Assembly (NCBI RefSeq): GCF_002735705.1
Contig: NZ_PDZL01000002.1
Location: forward strand, 62,001 to 126,000
DNA length: 64,000 nt
Reading direction: 5' to 3'
DNA from: Janthinobacterium sp. BJB426
Lineage (GTDB): Bacteria > Pseudomonadota > Gammaproteobacteria > Burkholderiales > Burkholderiaceae_D
Shown: in pieces, positions 41,827 to 50,447 of the stretch
Position numbering within the stretch: the first letter of the stretch is position 1
How the letters are laid out: the number at the start of each line of letters is the position of its first letter
The notes under the pieces: model-generated
The model's database searches: none
Told to the model about the DNA's origin: nothing
Seen by the model: the letters and a program-made list of their open reading frames with translations, nothing else
Position numbers and translations under genes: made by a program

Positions 41827-42357
41827 ATGCAGATACGCGATGCCCACGCGGGCGATATCGAGGCCATCACGGCCATCTACAACGATGCCGTCAGCCATAC
41901 CCTGGCCATCTGGAATGAACGGACGGTCGATGCGGCCAACCGCGCCGCCTGGCTGGCCGACCGCGAAAAGGCCGGCTATCCCGTGCTGGTCGCCATCGAT
42001 GCGCAAGGAACTGTCGCTGGCTACGCCTCGTTCGGCGACTGGCGCCCGTTCGAGGGTTTTCGGCATACGGTCGAGCATTCCGTGTACGTGCGCGCCGATA
42101 GTCGCGGCGCCGGCGTCGGCAAGGCCTTGATGGGGGAATTGATCGCGCGGGCGCGCGGCCTGGGCAAGCACGTGATGGTGGCGGGCATCGAGGCGGGCAA
42201 TGCCGCCTCGATCGCCCTGCACAAGCAGCTGGGCTTCGCGGAAGTGGGCTTGATGCGGCAAGTCGGCACCAAGTTCGGCGCCTGGCTGGACCTGGCGTTC
42301 CTGCAGCTGCAGCTCGACACGCGCAGCGATCCGGACGGCATTGCGCCGCCCGGTTAA
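41827..42357 (+). CDS. GNAT-family N-acetyltransferase, phosphinothricin/methionine-sulfone type
   Basis: 176 residues. The N-terminus MQIRDAHAGDIEAITAIYNDAVSHTLAIWNERT is characteristic of PAT/MddA-type enzymes, as are VEHSVYVRADSRGAGVGKALMGELIARARGLGKHVMVAGIEAGNAASIALHKQLGF and the C-terminal GTKFGAWLDLAFLQLQL. Such enzymes acetylate phosphinothricin, methionine sulfone or sulfoximine. Regulation by the divergent XRE-cupin protein is likely. Confidence 0.88.
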   Translation: MQIRDAHAGDIEAITAIYNDAVSHTLAIWNERTVDAANRAAWLADREKAGYPVLVAIDAQGTVAGYASFGDWRPFEGFRHTVEHSVYVRADSRGAGVGKALMGELIARARGLGKHVMVAGIEAGNAASIALHKQLGFAEVGLMRQVGTKFGAWLDLAFLQLQLDTRSDPDGIAPPG

Positions 42358-42370
42358 GGTCAAACTGACA

Positions 42371-43561
42371 TCAAGGATCGATCTCCGGTGGCGGACGGCG
42401 CAGCGCCATATGTTCCCACACGGCCACCAGGACCAGCACGCAGCTGGTGATGCAGGCCAGGGTCAGGGGCGCATACAGCCTTCCGTAGGCCATCGGGATC
42501 AGCGCCAGGATGATCAAAATGCCCAGCAGATGCGACAGCGGCGGCGTGGAACGGTCATTGCTCACCCATTTAAATAATGCATTGCCCAGCAGATACAGGA
42601 TCGGGCCACCCAGCAAGGCGCTGATGCCGGCGAAGCTCGCTTCATCCGGGTGCACGAGGGCCAGCTCATCGGCCACGGCGCTGACGATCACGCCGCCCAC
42701 GATCAGCACGTGGATATACGTGTAAGCCTTGCGGGCGATGCGGCCCGGATCTTTCGAGTGGGCGATGCGGTGGTGGCCCGCCTCGGCGCCCGTGTCGAAA
42801 TAAATCCACCACATGGCGATGCTGCCCACCAGGGCCGACAAAAAGCCCAGCCAGTTGGCGGCCGTCCATTCCAGCCCGGCGAAGGTGGCGCCCGTCACCA
42901 GCAGGGATTCGCCCAGCGCGATGATGACGAACAGGCCGCAGCGCTCGGCCATGTGGCCGCCGTCGACATCCCAGTCGGCCGTCGAGGAGCGGCCCAGGCC
43001 AGGAATGCCGAACTGCATCCAGGGACCGGCCAGGTCGATCGCCAGTGCCAGCACCCACCAGAAGATGCGCTGCTCGGGCGACGCGATGCCGCCGGCGATC
43101 CAGAAGATGCCGGACAACACGGCCCACAGGGCGATGCGCTGAAAATTGCGGCGGCGCGACAGTTCTTCATGGCGCACGGCCCACCAGGCGAACAGGGGCC
43201 GGCCCACCTGCATGGCCACGTAGGCGCCGGCAAAGCCCAGGCCCCGCGTGCCGAACGCTTCGGGAATCGAGGCCGACATGATCAGGCCGCCCAGCATCAG
43301 CGCAAACAGGCTGATGCGCACGGGAATGCGCTCGGGGTCGAGCCAGTTGGTGATCCAGGACGTGAAGATCCACACCCACCAGACGGCCATCAGCAGCAGC
43401 CCCGTCTGTAGCCAGCCCATGGCGCTCAGGTGCGCCAGCAAGCCGTGCGACAGTTGCGTGACGGCAAATACGAACACGAGGTCGAAGAACAGCTCGATCA
43501 TGCCTACCTTGCCGCTGTCCTGCGCGCCGCGCTGACGCAGCAGGGAAATGCGATTATTCAT
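42371..43561 (-). CDS. low temperature requirement protein A (LtrA) family membrane protein
   Basis: 396 residues from MNNRISLLRQ at 43561, preceded by AAGGAAAAAA; the frame is open to 43726 without a start signal. About eleven membrane helices. The family signature VGMIELFFDLVFVFAVTQLSHGLL is near residue 20, and later MAERCGLFVIIALGESLLVTGATF near 209. The WITNWLDPE motif after helix 2 is also typical. LtrA proteins have no settled function. Tail-to-tail with the acetyltransferase gene. Confidence 0.9.
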   Translation of the reverse strand: MNNRISLLRQRGAQDSGKVGMIELFFDLVFVFAVTQLSHGLLAHLSAMGWLQTGLLLMAVWWVWIFTSWITNWLDPERIPVRISLFALMLGGLIMSASIPEAFGTRGLGFAGAYVAMQVGRPLFAWWAVRHEELSRRRNFQRIALWAVLSGIFWIAGGIASPEQRIFWWVLALAIDLAGPWMQFGIPGLGRSSTADWDVDGGHMAERCGLFVIIALGESLLVTGATFAGLEWTAANWLGFLSALVGSIAMWWIYFDTGAEAGHHRIAHSKDPGRIARKAYTYIHVLIVGGVIVSAVADELALVHPDEASFAGISALLGGPILYLLGNALFKWVSNDRSTPPLSHLLGILIILALIPMAYGRLYAPLTLACITSCVLVLVAVWEHMALRRPPPEIDP

Positions 43562-43738
43562 TTTTTTCCTTGCATAAATATCGGACCGACGCCCGCGGCA
43601 CCGGCCAAAACGGCACGATGATAGCAGATGGGGATGGCGGCCATGGCGGCCATGGTGACGCGCTGCGGTCGGCATGCGTTTGCTCTTCCGGCGGAATTTC
43701 GCTACGATGGGCCGCATGCGCGGCAAACCACCTCCACC

Positions 43739-44197
43739 ATGTTTCAGCTGAATTGGCGCGGCCCCTGGCTGGCTGCCGTGCTGCTGCTATCGCTCGGTGG
43801 CGACGCCCCGGCGCTGGCGCGCCAGCTGGCCGAACCGGCCCCCGCGTGCCGGGCACCGCAAACCATGGCGCTGACGGTCAACAGCGACGCCATCGCCACG
43901 GCCAGCAACGATATCAATGACAACACCCTGGTGGCGCTGCGCGCCAACGGCACCGCGTACTGGACGGTTTTATTGTCGACAGCGAATATCATGCTGCAAC
44001 TGGGCGCAGACCGCGGCGATACCATCGTGACATTCCAGAAAGGATTGACCCTGCGTTTCCAGGCACTCGGTCCGCAGCAATATCAAATCCTCATCGATGG
44101 CCCCATCCTCGATGACGGCACGCAATACACGCTGACTGGCAAGGTGGTAGCCGTTTTTGAGCGCTGTCCGGCCCTGCCCGCGCCTGCCGCGCAATAA
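43739..44197 (+). CDS. exported small beta-rich protein, paralog of the 44658 gene
   Basis: 152 residues from MFQLNWRGPW at 43739. A signal peptide (about 1-27, ALA|R) is followed by a single beta-rich domain (about 45-142). The domain aligns over about 90 residues with the next gene: GTAYWTVLLSTANI..LG.DRGDTIVTFQKGLTLRF...YQILIDGPILDDGTQYTLTGKVVAVF here, against RTTYWNPSVTTGF..L..DTGNGVVTWKAGLTVTY...YNVLLSGDIVDGGTVYSYTGFVLATF there. Unlike its paralog it has a signal peptide. It begins the 17 kb cluster, but a 460-base gap and a palindrome separate it. Function unknown. Confidence 0.62.
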   Translation: MFQLNWRGPWLAAVLLLSLGGDAPALARQLAEPAPACRAPQTMALTVNSDAIATASNDINDNTLVALRANGTAYWTVLLSTANIMLQLGADRGDTIVTFQKGLTLRFQALGPQQYQILIDGPILDDGTQYTLTGKVVAVFERCPALPAPAAQ

Positions 44198-44657
44198 AGC
44201 CGCGCATGCCATCTATTTAAATCAATAAACCGTTTATATTCAATTGCATTCCATATCCGACTTGCATGCCGCCGCGAAAAATGGCCGGCGGCGCATTCCC
44301 GCGCAGCGTCCGGAAACTGCATTATTCTTGCCTTCGCGACAATTCGAGAGAATCGCGCAAAAAAATAGGCATAGAATCGCTACTCGTCATGCGCAAGAGC
44401 CGGCATGGTTATATTACGAATAGCCGGAAACTACTTTTTTGAATAAGCAAATACGAAATATATTAATCAATTCCGGATTGATTAATATCAAATGTCTTGT
44501 CTTTATTTGAAATTGCGTATTGTCCCGCCATATTTTTATGGCATGGTCGCAAAGCCGTCGCAATACCATTTCTACCGACTTACCCAACTGCCCCGAACCT
44601 GTCGGCCACGGGGCGCCCACCGCAAGTGCAGGCCGATATCACCTCATGGAGAATGTC
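44198..44657. other. AT-rich intergenic region before the giant-protein cluster
   Basis: 460 bases without a convincing gene. AT content is much higher than either side. It contains the palindrome at 44460-44488 and probably the promoter of the cluster. The frame from 44520 that enters the next gene lacks a start signal. Confidence 0.5.
44460..44488. promoter_or_regulatory. 29-bp perfect palindrome upstream of the cluster
   Basis: ATATTAATCAAT (44460-44471), TCCGG, ATTGATTAATAT (44477-44488): a 12-bp perfect stem with a 5-base centre. No U-run follows directly, so an operator or an RNA 5' stem seems more likely than a terminator. Confidence 0.5.
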
Positions 44658-45035
44658 ATGTCTAACTTACCTCGCGTCGAAGTCACCAACCATACGCTGG
44701 CCTCCGGCCAAAGCGTCACCACCAACACCACGCCGAACAGCATCGCGCTGTCCATCGCCAGCGGCGACAGCAACAACCAGACCGGCATCGCCTTCCAGTT
44801 CCAGGGCCGCACCACGTACTGGAATCCCAGCGTCACCACGGGTTTCACCACGGCCAAGCTGGCTAGCGACACGGGCAACGGCGTCGTCACGTGGAAAGCC
44901 GGCCTGACGGTCACCTACTCGCCGCAAAGCACGGGGCTGTATAACGTGCTGCTCTCCGGCGACATCGTCGACGGCGGCACCGTGTATAGCTACACGGGCT
45001 TCGTGCTGGCCACCTTTACCTCCAACTCGCAGTAA
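44658..45035 (+). CDS. small beta-rich protein without signal peptide, first gene of the giant cluster
   Basis: 125 residues from MSNLPRVEVT at 44658, chosen because GGAGAATGTC precedes it. No signal peptide. Thr/Ser/Asn-rich with alternating hydrophobic residues, suggesting a beta-sandwich (SIALSIASGDSNNQTGIAFQFQGRTTYW, GVVTWKAGLTVTY, YNVLLSGDIVDGGTVYSYTGFVLATF). Paralog of the 43739 product. A GC hairpin follows its stop and then a 1222-residue protein gene. It could be a structural subunit or chaperone made in excess, but the function is unknown. Confidence 0.68.
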   Translation: MSNLPRVEVTNHTLASGQSVTTNTTPNSIALSIASGDSNNQTGIAFQFQGRTTYWNPSVTTGFTTAKLASDTGNGVVTWKAGLTVTYSPQSTGLYNVLLSGDIVDGGTVYSYTGFVLATFTSNSQ

Positions 45036-45046
45036 GCGGCGGTTCC

Positions 45047-45068
45047 GCGCCCGCCTGCGGGCGGGCGC
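45047..45068 (+). terminator. GC-rich hairpin between the small and the 1222-aa gene (attenuator-like)
   Basis: GCGCCCGCC (45047-45055), TGCG, GGCGGGCGC (45060-45068): a perfect 9-bp stem starting 11 bases after the stop. No T-run follows (TCTGGATGG), so it may attenuate or stabilise the upstream message, giving more of the small protein than of the giant ones. Confidence 0.5.
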
Positions 45069-45215
45069 TCTGGATGGCCGCCCGCCAGCGCATCCAGGCA
45101 AGCCGCCTGGCCATCCGACGCCCTTCCGGGCCCACCCGTTGTAAACGATTGCGAAGCCGCGCGGCCGCCATGCCGCCGCATCGCAGCCCGAGTCGCGTCT
45201 TGAGTGGAGGTAGTC

Positions 45216-48200
45216 ATGGGTTTCAGTTTCGTCGCCACCGATCCCGCCAGCAAGGTCAGCCTGTATGAATCGCCGCCGCAGCCGGACCATGCGTGGGCCG
45301 GCTACCTGCTGCCGCCCGTCGCGCCGCCTGCCACGCCCCCGGACAGCATCAGCTATGCCGACAGCCTGTCGCCGCAGCGCATGGGCGGCTACGTGTTTGC
45401 CAGTGCCCGTCCGGCGGCGCTGGACGCGGCGCCCGGCCCCTTCATCGCCGCTCTCGCCGCGTATATCGACCGGCAGTCGTCGGCGCCGGGACTGAACCTG
45501 AACGCGCTGCTATGGCTGCGCGACGCCGATGCTGCGCCGGCCGATTCCTTCAAGAACTACGGCTGCAGCTACAGCTATAACCAGCTGACCAAGGGCTTTG
45601 CCACCAGCACCAATGTCAATTTCCGGCTGGGACAGGACCTGCTGTTCAACGTGCTGGCCAGCGTCGGCCTGTCCATCGACGCCGTCAGCGGCAGTTTGCG
45701 GCTGTCCGCGCCGCTGGCCACGCCGCCGGCGCTGGCCTTCCAGCGCAACGCCAGCGATATAGGCATACGCGTCACGGGCAGCGGCAACACGATCCGCACG
45801 TTCGTGCCGCTGACGGGTCCGAATGCGGGCTGCCTGACGTTTACGGCCACCGTCAACCCTGCCGTCACCTTCGGCCCAAGCGGCCTGGCCGTCGGCTTCC
45901 CCATGAGCGCGCGCGACACGGCCAGCGGCCAGCTGCAGCAGCTGTTCTACCCGGCGCTGAGCGCGCCCGCCGCGTTGCCGGCCAACCTGGCCTGGGTCGG
46001 CACGGTCGACCCGCTCGATCCCTACAATCAGAAGCTGTCCGCCAAGGCCAGGCTGGAAGGCGTATTGCGCTGCGGCTTGCTGCCGGCCGGCCGGCCCGCG
46101 TTGCCGTCCACCTACCGCACGGCGCTGGGCCATGCGACGGCCTTGCTGCCGCTGGGCGCTGCCAGCGGGCAGCCGCCCGTGGTCGGCCTGCAGTCGGGCG
46201 CCCTGGCCTTTGGCTGCGCCGCGCCGTCTCCCTCTCGGCCCGTTACCAGCAAGGCCCTGCTGACGCCGGCCGGGCGCTTCGGCCTGAGCGCCAGCGGCCA
46301 GGCTGTCGGGACGCAGACAAACTTGTTATGCGGCATCTTTGGCTCGGAACAGCTGAGCATGACCACCTATGATGGCGCCGCGCCGGAAAATGACAGTCTG
46401 CTGTTCGTGCCCGCCTCACCCGCCTACGCGGCCGTCTTCCCGTTCCAGGCCGCGACCCTGGACTTGCCCGATTCCGGTAATGTAGCCACGCCGCTGACGG
46501 CCGATTACCTCAGTTGCTGGGCCAGCGTGCTCAAGGGCGGCGCGGCCATGCCGCAATACCATGCGGAGCCGGCGGGCAGTCCCATGTACGGCCTGCCGCC
46601 GGCCGCCCGGGCGGCCGCCTTGCTGCGCGCCGTGGCCGCCGATACCGTGCTGGCCTCGACCCCGCCCTCGTTGCCCGTGCCGCAGGGCGCCGCGCACGCC
46701 TTTCCCCTGCTGCCGTATGGCGGCGCCGTCAGCGGCGGCCCGCTGGAGATCAGCGCCTCCCTGCTGTCGAGCTTTGAAAGCAGTATCGTGGCCGCCACGC
46801 GCAAGGCCGTCATTTCCAGCGGCGCCAGCGCCACCTGGCAGGCGCGCGCGGCCGCCAGCCACCGCGTGCGCGGGCTGGCGGCCGGCGAGGCGGTGGCGGA
46901 AGCACCGCACTACCGCACCACGCCGCAGGGCGCTGTCGCCACCGTGTCCAGCCAGGAGCAGGACCAGGACGCCTTCCTGTCGGTGACCCTGGGCCAGACC
47001 CTGGGCGACGGCGGCCAGATCTTGCCGTTCGGCTTCCGCTTCCCGGACGCTACCTTGCAGGATGCCTTGCAGACCAACCAGCTGTTCCTGGTGGCCGTCA
47101 ACGCAGCCCACCTGTCGGACGGCGGCGCGCGCTTCGACAATACCGTGGGCATCGCCGGCTGGACCATGCAAGCGCAGGTGGGGCTCGGTGTGACGCCCAC
47201 GTCCTATCGCAACGTGATGCTGCTCAAGTATTGCAGCGGCAGCGTCAGGGAACGCGTCACCAATCCGAACGCCTGGTCGGGCGCGCCCGATTTTTCGCTG
47301 GCCGCCGACGCCGGCCCCGGCGTCCAGGGCATCGCCTACACGGGGCTGTCGCAGTGGCTGCAGGATGTCATCGAAGCGGCCGAGGTGCTGGCGGCGGACA
47401 ATCCCGAATCGCCGTACCGGCATTTCCTGGAACTGGTCAGCGATCCCGCCTGGACGGGCGTGCTGGTGCTGCAGGCGGATCTGGATCCGTCCAGTCTGCC
47501 GGCTGGCCTGCAGGGCATCGCGGCCGGCCTCGACCTGACGCGCTTCGTCGCCCACCATTTCGGCTTCACGGCCAGCCGCGTGACGGTGCATGGCGACGGC
47601 AGCATCACCCTCGACGGCAATTCCAGTACATTCGGCCTGGTCGACTACCAGGACCCGGCCTTCGCCGCAGGCCAGCGCAACGGCTTGCCGCCCGATACCC
47701 CCATCGCCCTGCCCGACACCGACAACTATGCGTTCCGCGTGCTGCAATTGCAGGTGCTGTTCGACAATGCCGTCATCAAGACCTTCAAGAGCTACGTGCA
47801 GCTGGCCGTCAACGAGCTGCTCGGCTCGCCCGTGACGGCCACCACCTTCGGCGGCAATGCGATGCCGAACAACGGCGTGGTACTCGACGGCAGCTATATC
47901 GACCAGAATGGCACCGGCATCTACATCTTCGAGCAAGCCACGCCGTCGATATTCAGCCTCGACAGCAACCTACTGTGCCACGTGGCTTTCCAGCGCATCC
48001 AGTTCAACTGCCTGGGCACCATCGATGCGGGCGCGACCGTGCTGAACCGCTTTTCCGTCTGGGGCACGCTGGACTTCGCCAGCCTGGACGACCGCACGGG
48101 CGCCGTGCTGGATCTGCTGTCGTTCGGCGCGCTGGCGCCGGACCTGCCGCCGGACGGCGAAGGCCTGGCCTTTTCCAACCTGGTGATCGACATGCGCTAT

Positions 48201-48884
48201 CCGCAGACGACGCCGTCGGCCGTGCGCTTTGACGAGGTGACGGCCAACCTGGCCTACGACCTCGACGCCAGCCAGGCCAGGCCGGACAGCCTGTTCAAGG
48301 GCTTCGGCCTGGAACTGTCGGGCTTTATCGCTGCCGCCGATGGGCAGAAACCGGCCGATTTCGGCTTCCTGCCCGTCAGCACGGCACTGAACCTGAGCAC
48401 GCTCGACGGGCCCTGGCACGGCGTCGTGTATGACGTCACCATGGGCGGGCCGGGCGCGCTCGTCTCGGCCGCCGGCTTCCATTCGACCCTGCTGCTGGCC
48501 TGGTCGCCCGCCAGCACCGCCGGCGACGACGAGCAAGCCGTCTTCGTCGGTCTGTCGCTGCCCGGCGCGGCGCCGGGCGCCAGGCTGATCAGCCTGCAAG
48601 GCATCTTCAAGCTGGCCATCGACAATATCGGGCTGATGCGGCAAAAAGTGCCCGACGGCGACTCCTACTATTATTGCCTGCGGCTCGACAATATCGCCAT
48701 CAAGTTCCTCGGCATTGCCAAGCTGCCGCCCGACGCGAACATCCAGTTCTTCCTGTTTGGCGACCCGAAGAATACGGGCAGCCTGGGCTGGTATGCCGCG
48801 TACATCGCCGATGCGGCCGCCCGGCAGGAGCAGGCACTGGCCGCGCTGCCATTGCCAGCCATTTCATTGGGGAGCGCAGCATGA
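45216..48884 (+). CDS. unrecognised 1222-aa protein of the giant cluster
   Basis: 1222 residues from MGFSFVATDP at 45216, preceded by GGAGGTAGTC. No signal peptide and no clear membrane helix. Rich in Ala, Gly, Pro, Leu and Asp, with long runs of alternating polar and hydrophobic residues (beta-rich) and few Cys. I recognise no domain. Sections such as SFKNYGCSYSYNQLTKGFATSTNVNFRLGQDLLFNVLASVG (about 112-150) and NNGVVLDGSYIDQNGTGIYIFEQ (about 886-908) look like solenoid or beta-sheet segments. It overlaps the nuclease-fold gene by ATGA (48881-48884), so the two are coupled. By composition it resembles the 3510-residue product, which suggests related architecture. Confidence 0.7.
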   Translation: MGFSFVATDPASKVSLYESPPQPDHAWAGYLLPPVAPPATPPDSISYADSLSPQRMGGYVFASARPAALDAAPGPFIAALAAYIDRQSSAPGLNLNALLWLRDADAAPADSFKNYGCSYSYNQLTKGFATSTNVNFRLGQDLLFNVLASVGLSIDAVSGSLRLSAPLATPPALAFQRNASDIGIRVTGSGNTIRTFVPLTGPNAGCLTFTATVNPAVTFGPSGLAVGFPMSARDTASGQLQQLFYPALSAPAALPANLAWVGTVDPLDPYNQKLSAKARLEGVLRCGLLPAGRPALPSTYRTALGHATALLPLGAASGQPPVVGLQSGALAFGCAAPSPSRPVTSKALLTPAGRFGLSASGQAVGTQTNLLCGIFGSEQLSMTTYDGAAPENDSLLFVPASPAYAAVFPFQAATLDLPDSGNVATPLTADYLSCWASVLKGGAAMPQYHAEPAGSPMYGLPPAARAAALLRAVAADTVLASTPPSLPVPQGAAHAFPLLPYGGAVSGGPLEISASLLSSFESSIVAATRKAVISSGASATWQARAAASHRVRGLAAGEAVAEAPHYRTTPQGAVATVSSQEQDQDAFLSVTLGQTLGDGGQILPFGFRFPDATLQDALQTNQLFLVAVNAAHLSDGGARFDNTVGIAGWTMQAQVGLGVTPTSYRNVMLLKYCSGSVRERVTNPNAWSGAPDFSLAADAGPGVQGIAYTGLSQWLQDVIEAAEVLAADNPESPYRHFLELVSDPAWTGVLVLQADLDPSSLPAGLQGIAAGLDLTRFVAHHFGFTASRVTVHGDGSITLDGNSSTFGLVDYQDPAFAAGQRNGLPPDTPIALPDTDNYAFRVLQLQVLFDNAVIKTFKSYVQLAVNELLGSPVTATTFGGNAMPNNGVVLDGSYIDQNGTGIYIFEQATPSIFSLDSNLLCHVAFQRIQFNCLGTIDAGATVLNRFSVWGTLDFASLDDRTGAVLDLLSFGALAPDLPPDGEGLAFSNLVIDMRYPQTTPSAVRFDEVTANLAYDLDASQARPDSLFKGFGLELSGFIAAADGQKPADFGFLPVSTALNLSTLDGPWHGVVYDVTMGGPGALVSAAGFHSTLLLAWSPASTAGDDEQAVFVGLSLPGAAPGARLISLQGIFKLAIDNIGLMRQKVPDGDSYYYCLRLDNIAIKFLGIAKLPPDANIQFFLFGDPKNTGSLGWYAAYIADAAARQEQALAALPLPAISLGSAA

Positions 48885-50380
48885 CCAACGTCGTGTACTG
48901 GAATATCGAGAACTTCGGCATCAACAAGGTCAACAATCCCAGCCGCAAGCGGCCCCGCTATGGCGAAGGCGGCCGCTGCGGCGGTAACCTGCCGGCCGTG
49001 GCCGCGCTGCAGCGCCGCAACCACATCCTGACCATCCTGCGCGCAACGCAGCCCGATATTTTCGTCCTGATCGAGGTGTCGGCCAGCGCGGCCGGCGTCG
49101 GCGACCTGGCGCCCGCCACTGGCGGCCTGCAGGGCGCGATCTTCCTGCTGCAACAGCTGCGCAGCGACCCCGCCGACCCCAACCGCGATGCCTGGCGCAT
49201 GGTGCCGCCGCTGAAAGTGGGCACGGGCGGGCGCACGGAATCGGTCGCCGTGCTGTACCGCGGCATATCGGGCACGGCTGGCACGGCCACGGAAGTGCGG
49301 CGCTATTTCACGGGGCCGAACGTGTGGACGGGCGGCGGCGTGTCGGCTGTGGCGGCCGGCGCCGTGCCCGCCGCCTATCCGGCCGGGGGGCCCGGCGCGC
49401 CCAACATCCAGGATTTTCTCAACCCGCAAGGCCAGCAGGCGCGCACCATCCCGGCCGGCGCGCAGTACAACGGCGGCCTGGCCGAGGGCATGGCAGCGGC
49501 GCGCATCGCCTTCGCGCCCGCGCCGGCGCCGGCCGCGCCGCCCGTCGTTAGCGGACTGGTCAATTTCAACGGCTTGCGCCAGCCCTTCATGGTGACTTTC
49601 GTGGAAACCAACCAGGCCAACGTCATCGCGCGCAACCTGACCCTGTTTGCCGTGCATGCGCCGCCCAACCACGGCGGCGCCACCAATTTCATCAATATCC
49701 TGCTGCGCGGCGTGAACGACGTGGCGGCGGCGCCTGCCGGCCCGCCGCACAATGAAATCAAGCTGATCTGCGGCGACTTCAACCTGAACGCCATCTACGC
49801 GCAGCCGCCCGGGGCGGGCGGGCGGACCACGGCCTACGACCAGTTGCGCGCGATTAAATACGTGCCGCTGCTGGACCCGCCGCCGGCCATGCCGGTGGCA
49901 GCGAACCTGACGCTGGACGCGTATCAGGGCTACCTGGCCACGCATATCCGCCCCAAGCGCACCAAGCCGCAGCTGACGCAGCAATCGCGCTTCCTGTGGT
50001 CCGACAATACGGCCGGCGGCGCGCTGCTGGCGGCGCCGTATCCGGGCTATAACTATATTGGCAGCGATATGGTGAGCAACTTTTTCTCGATCGACAATAT
50101 GCTCGTCAACCCGCTGGTGCTGGCGAATAACTACCAGTTCACGGTGATGAATCCCGTGTCGGGCACGCCGTTCACGCTGGTGGGCGGCATGCCAGCGGGC
50201 GTGCCCATCGGCACGCGCCCGCTGGCCGCGCAATTTCCGAACTTGCCTGTTGGCATGGCCTGGCCGCAATCGCCGGCGGCAGTGTATGCCGTAGGCCAGG
50301 CGCGCACGCTGAATGGCTGGGCCAATTACGGCTACCTGCGCAGCACCAGCGACCACCTGGCGCTGTTTGCCGTGCTGTAG
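48881..50380 (+). CDS. endonuclease/exonuclease/phosphatase (EEP)-fold protein
   Basis: 499 residues. Core EEP residues are present: VVYWNIENFG (Asn8/Asn11), IFVLIEVS (metal-ligand Glu65), LICGDFNLN (Asp/Asn near 298) and SDH near 490, next to the C-terminus as in DNase I-like folds. A Pro/Gly/Ala-rich insertion (about 160-240) enlarges it. Substrates of the family include DNA, RNA, phosphoinositides and sphingomyelin; which applies is unknown. No signal peptide. The start is fixed by ATGA overlap with the 1222-aa gene. A 3510-aa gene follows after 67 bases. The context suggests a toxic or processing enzyme that travels with the large proteins. Confidence 0.82.
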   Translation: MTNVVYWNIENFGINKVNNPSRKRPRYGEGGRCGGNLPAVAALQRRNHILTILRATQPDIFVLIEVSASAAGVGDLAPATGGLQGAIFLLQQLRSDPADPNRDAWRMVPPLKVGTGGRTESVAVLYRGISGTAGTATEVRRYFTGPNVWTGGGVSAVAAGAVPAAYPAGGPGAPNIQDFLNPQGQQARTIPAGAQYNGGLAEGMAAARIAFAPAPAPAAPPVVSGLVNFNGLRQPFMVTFVETNQANVIARNLTLFAVHAPPNHGGATNFINILLRGVNDVAAAPAGPPHNEIKLICGDFNLNAIYAQPPGAGGRTTAYDQLRAIKYVPLLDPPPAMPVAANLTLDAYQGYLATHIRPKRTKPQLTQQSRFLWSDNTAGGALLAAPYPGYNYIGSDMVSNFFSIDNMLVNPLVLANNYQFTVMNPVSGTPFTLVGGMPAGVPIGTRPLAAQFPNLPVGMAWPQSPAAVYAVGQARTLNGWANYGYLRSTSDHLALFAVL

Positions 50381-50387
50381 ACAGAGC

Positions 50388-50418
50388 GTCCGGGCGGGTG
50401 CGAGCGTCCGCCCTGGAC
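50388..50418 (+). terminator. imperfect hairpin between the EEP and giant genes
   Basis: GTCC-GGGCGG (50388-50397) pairs with CCGCCC (50408-50413) and GGAC (50415-50418) with one bulge. It sits 7 bases after the EEP stop and 30 before the giant gene start. No U-run is seen, so attenuation is possible but unproven. Confidence 0.35.
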
Positions 50419-50447
50419 ATCATGACTGATTCAAGGAGCAAGTTCGT

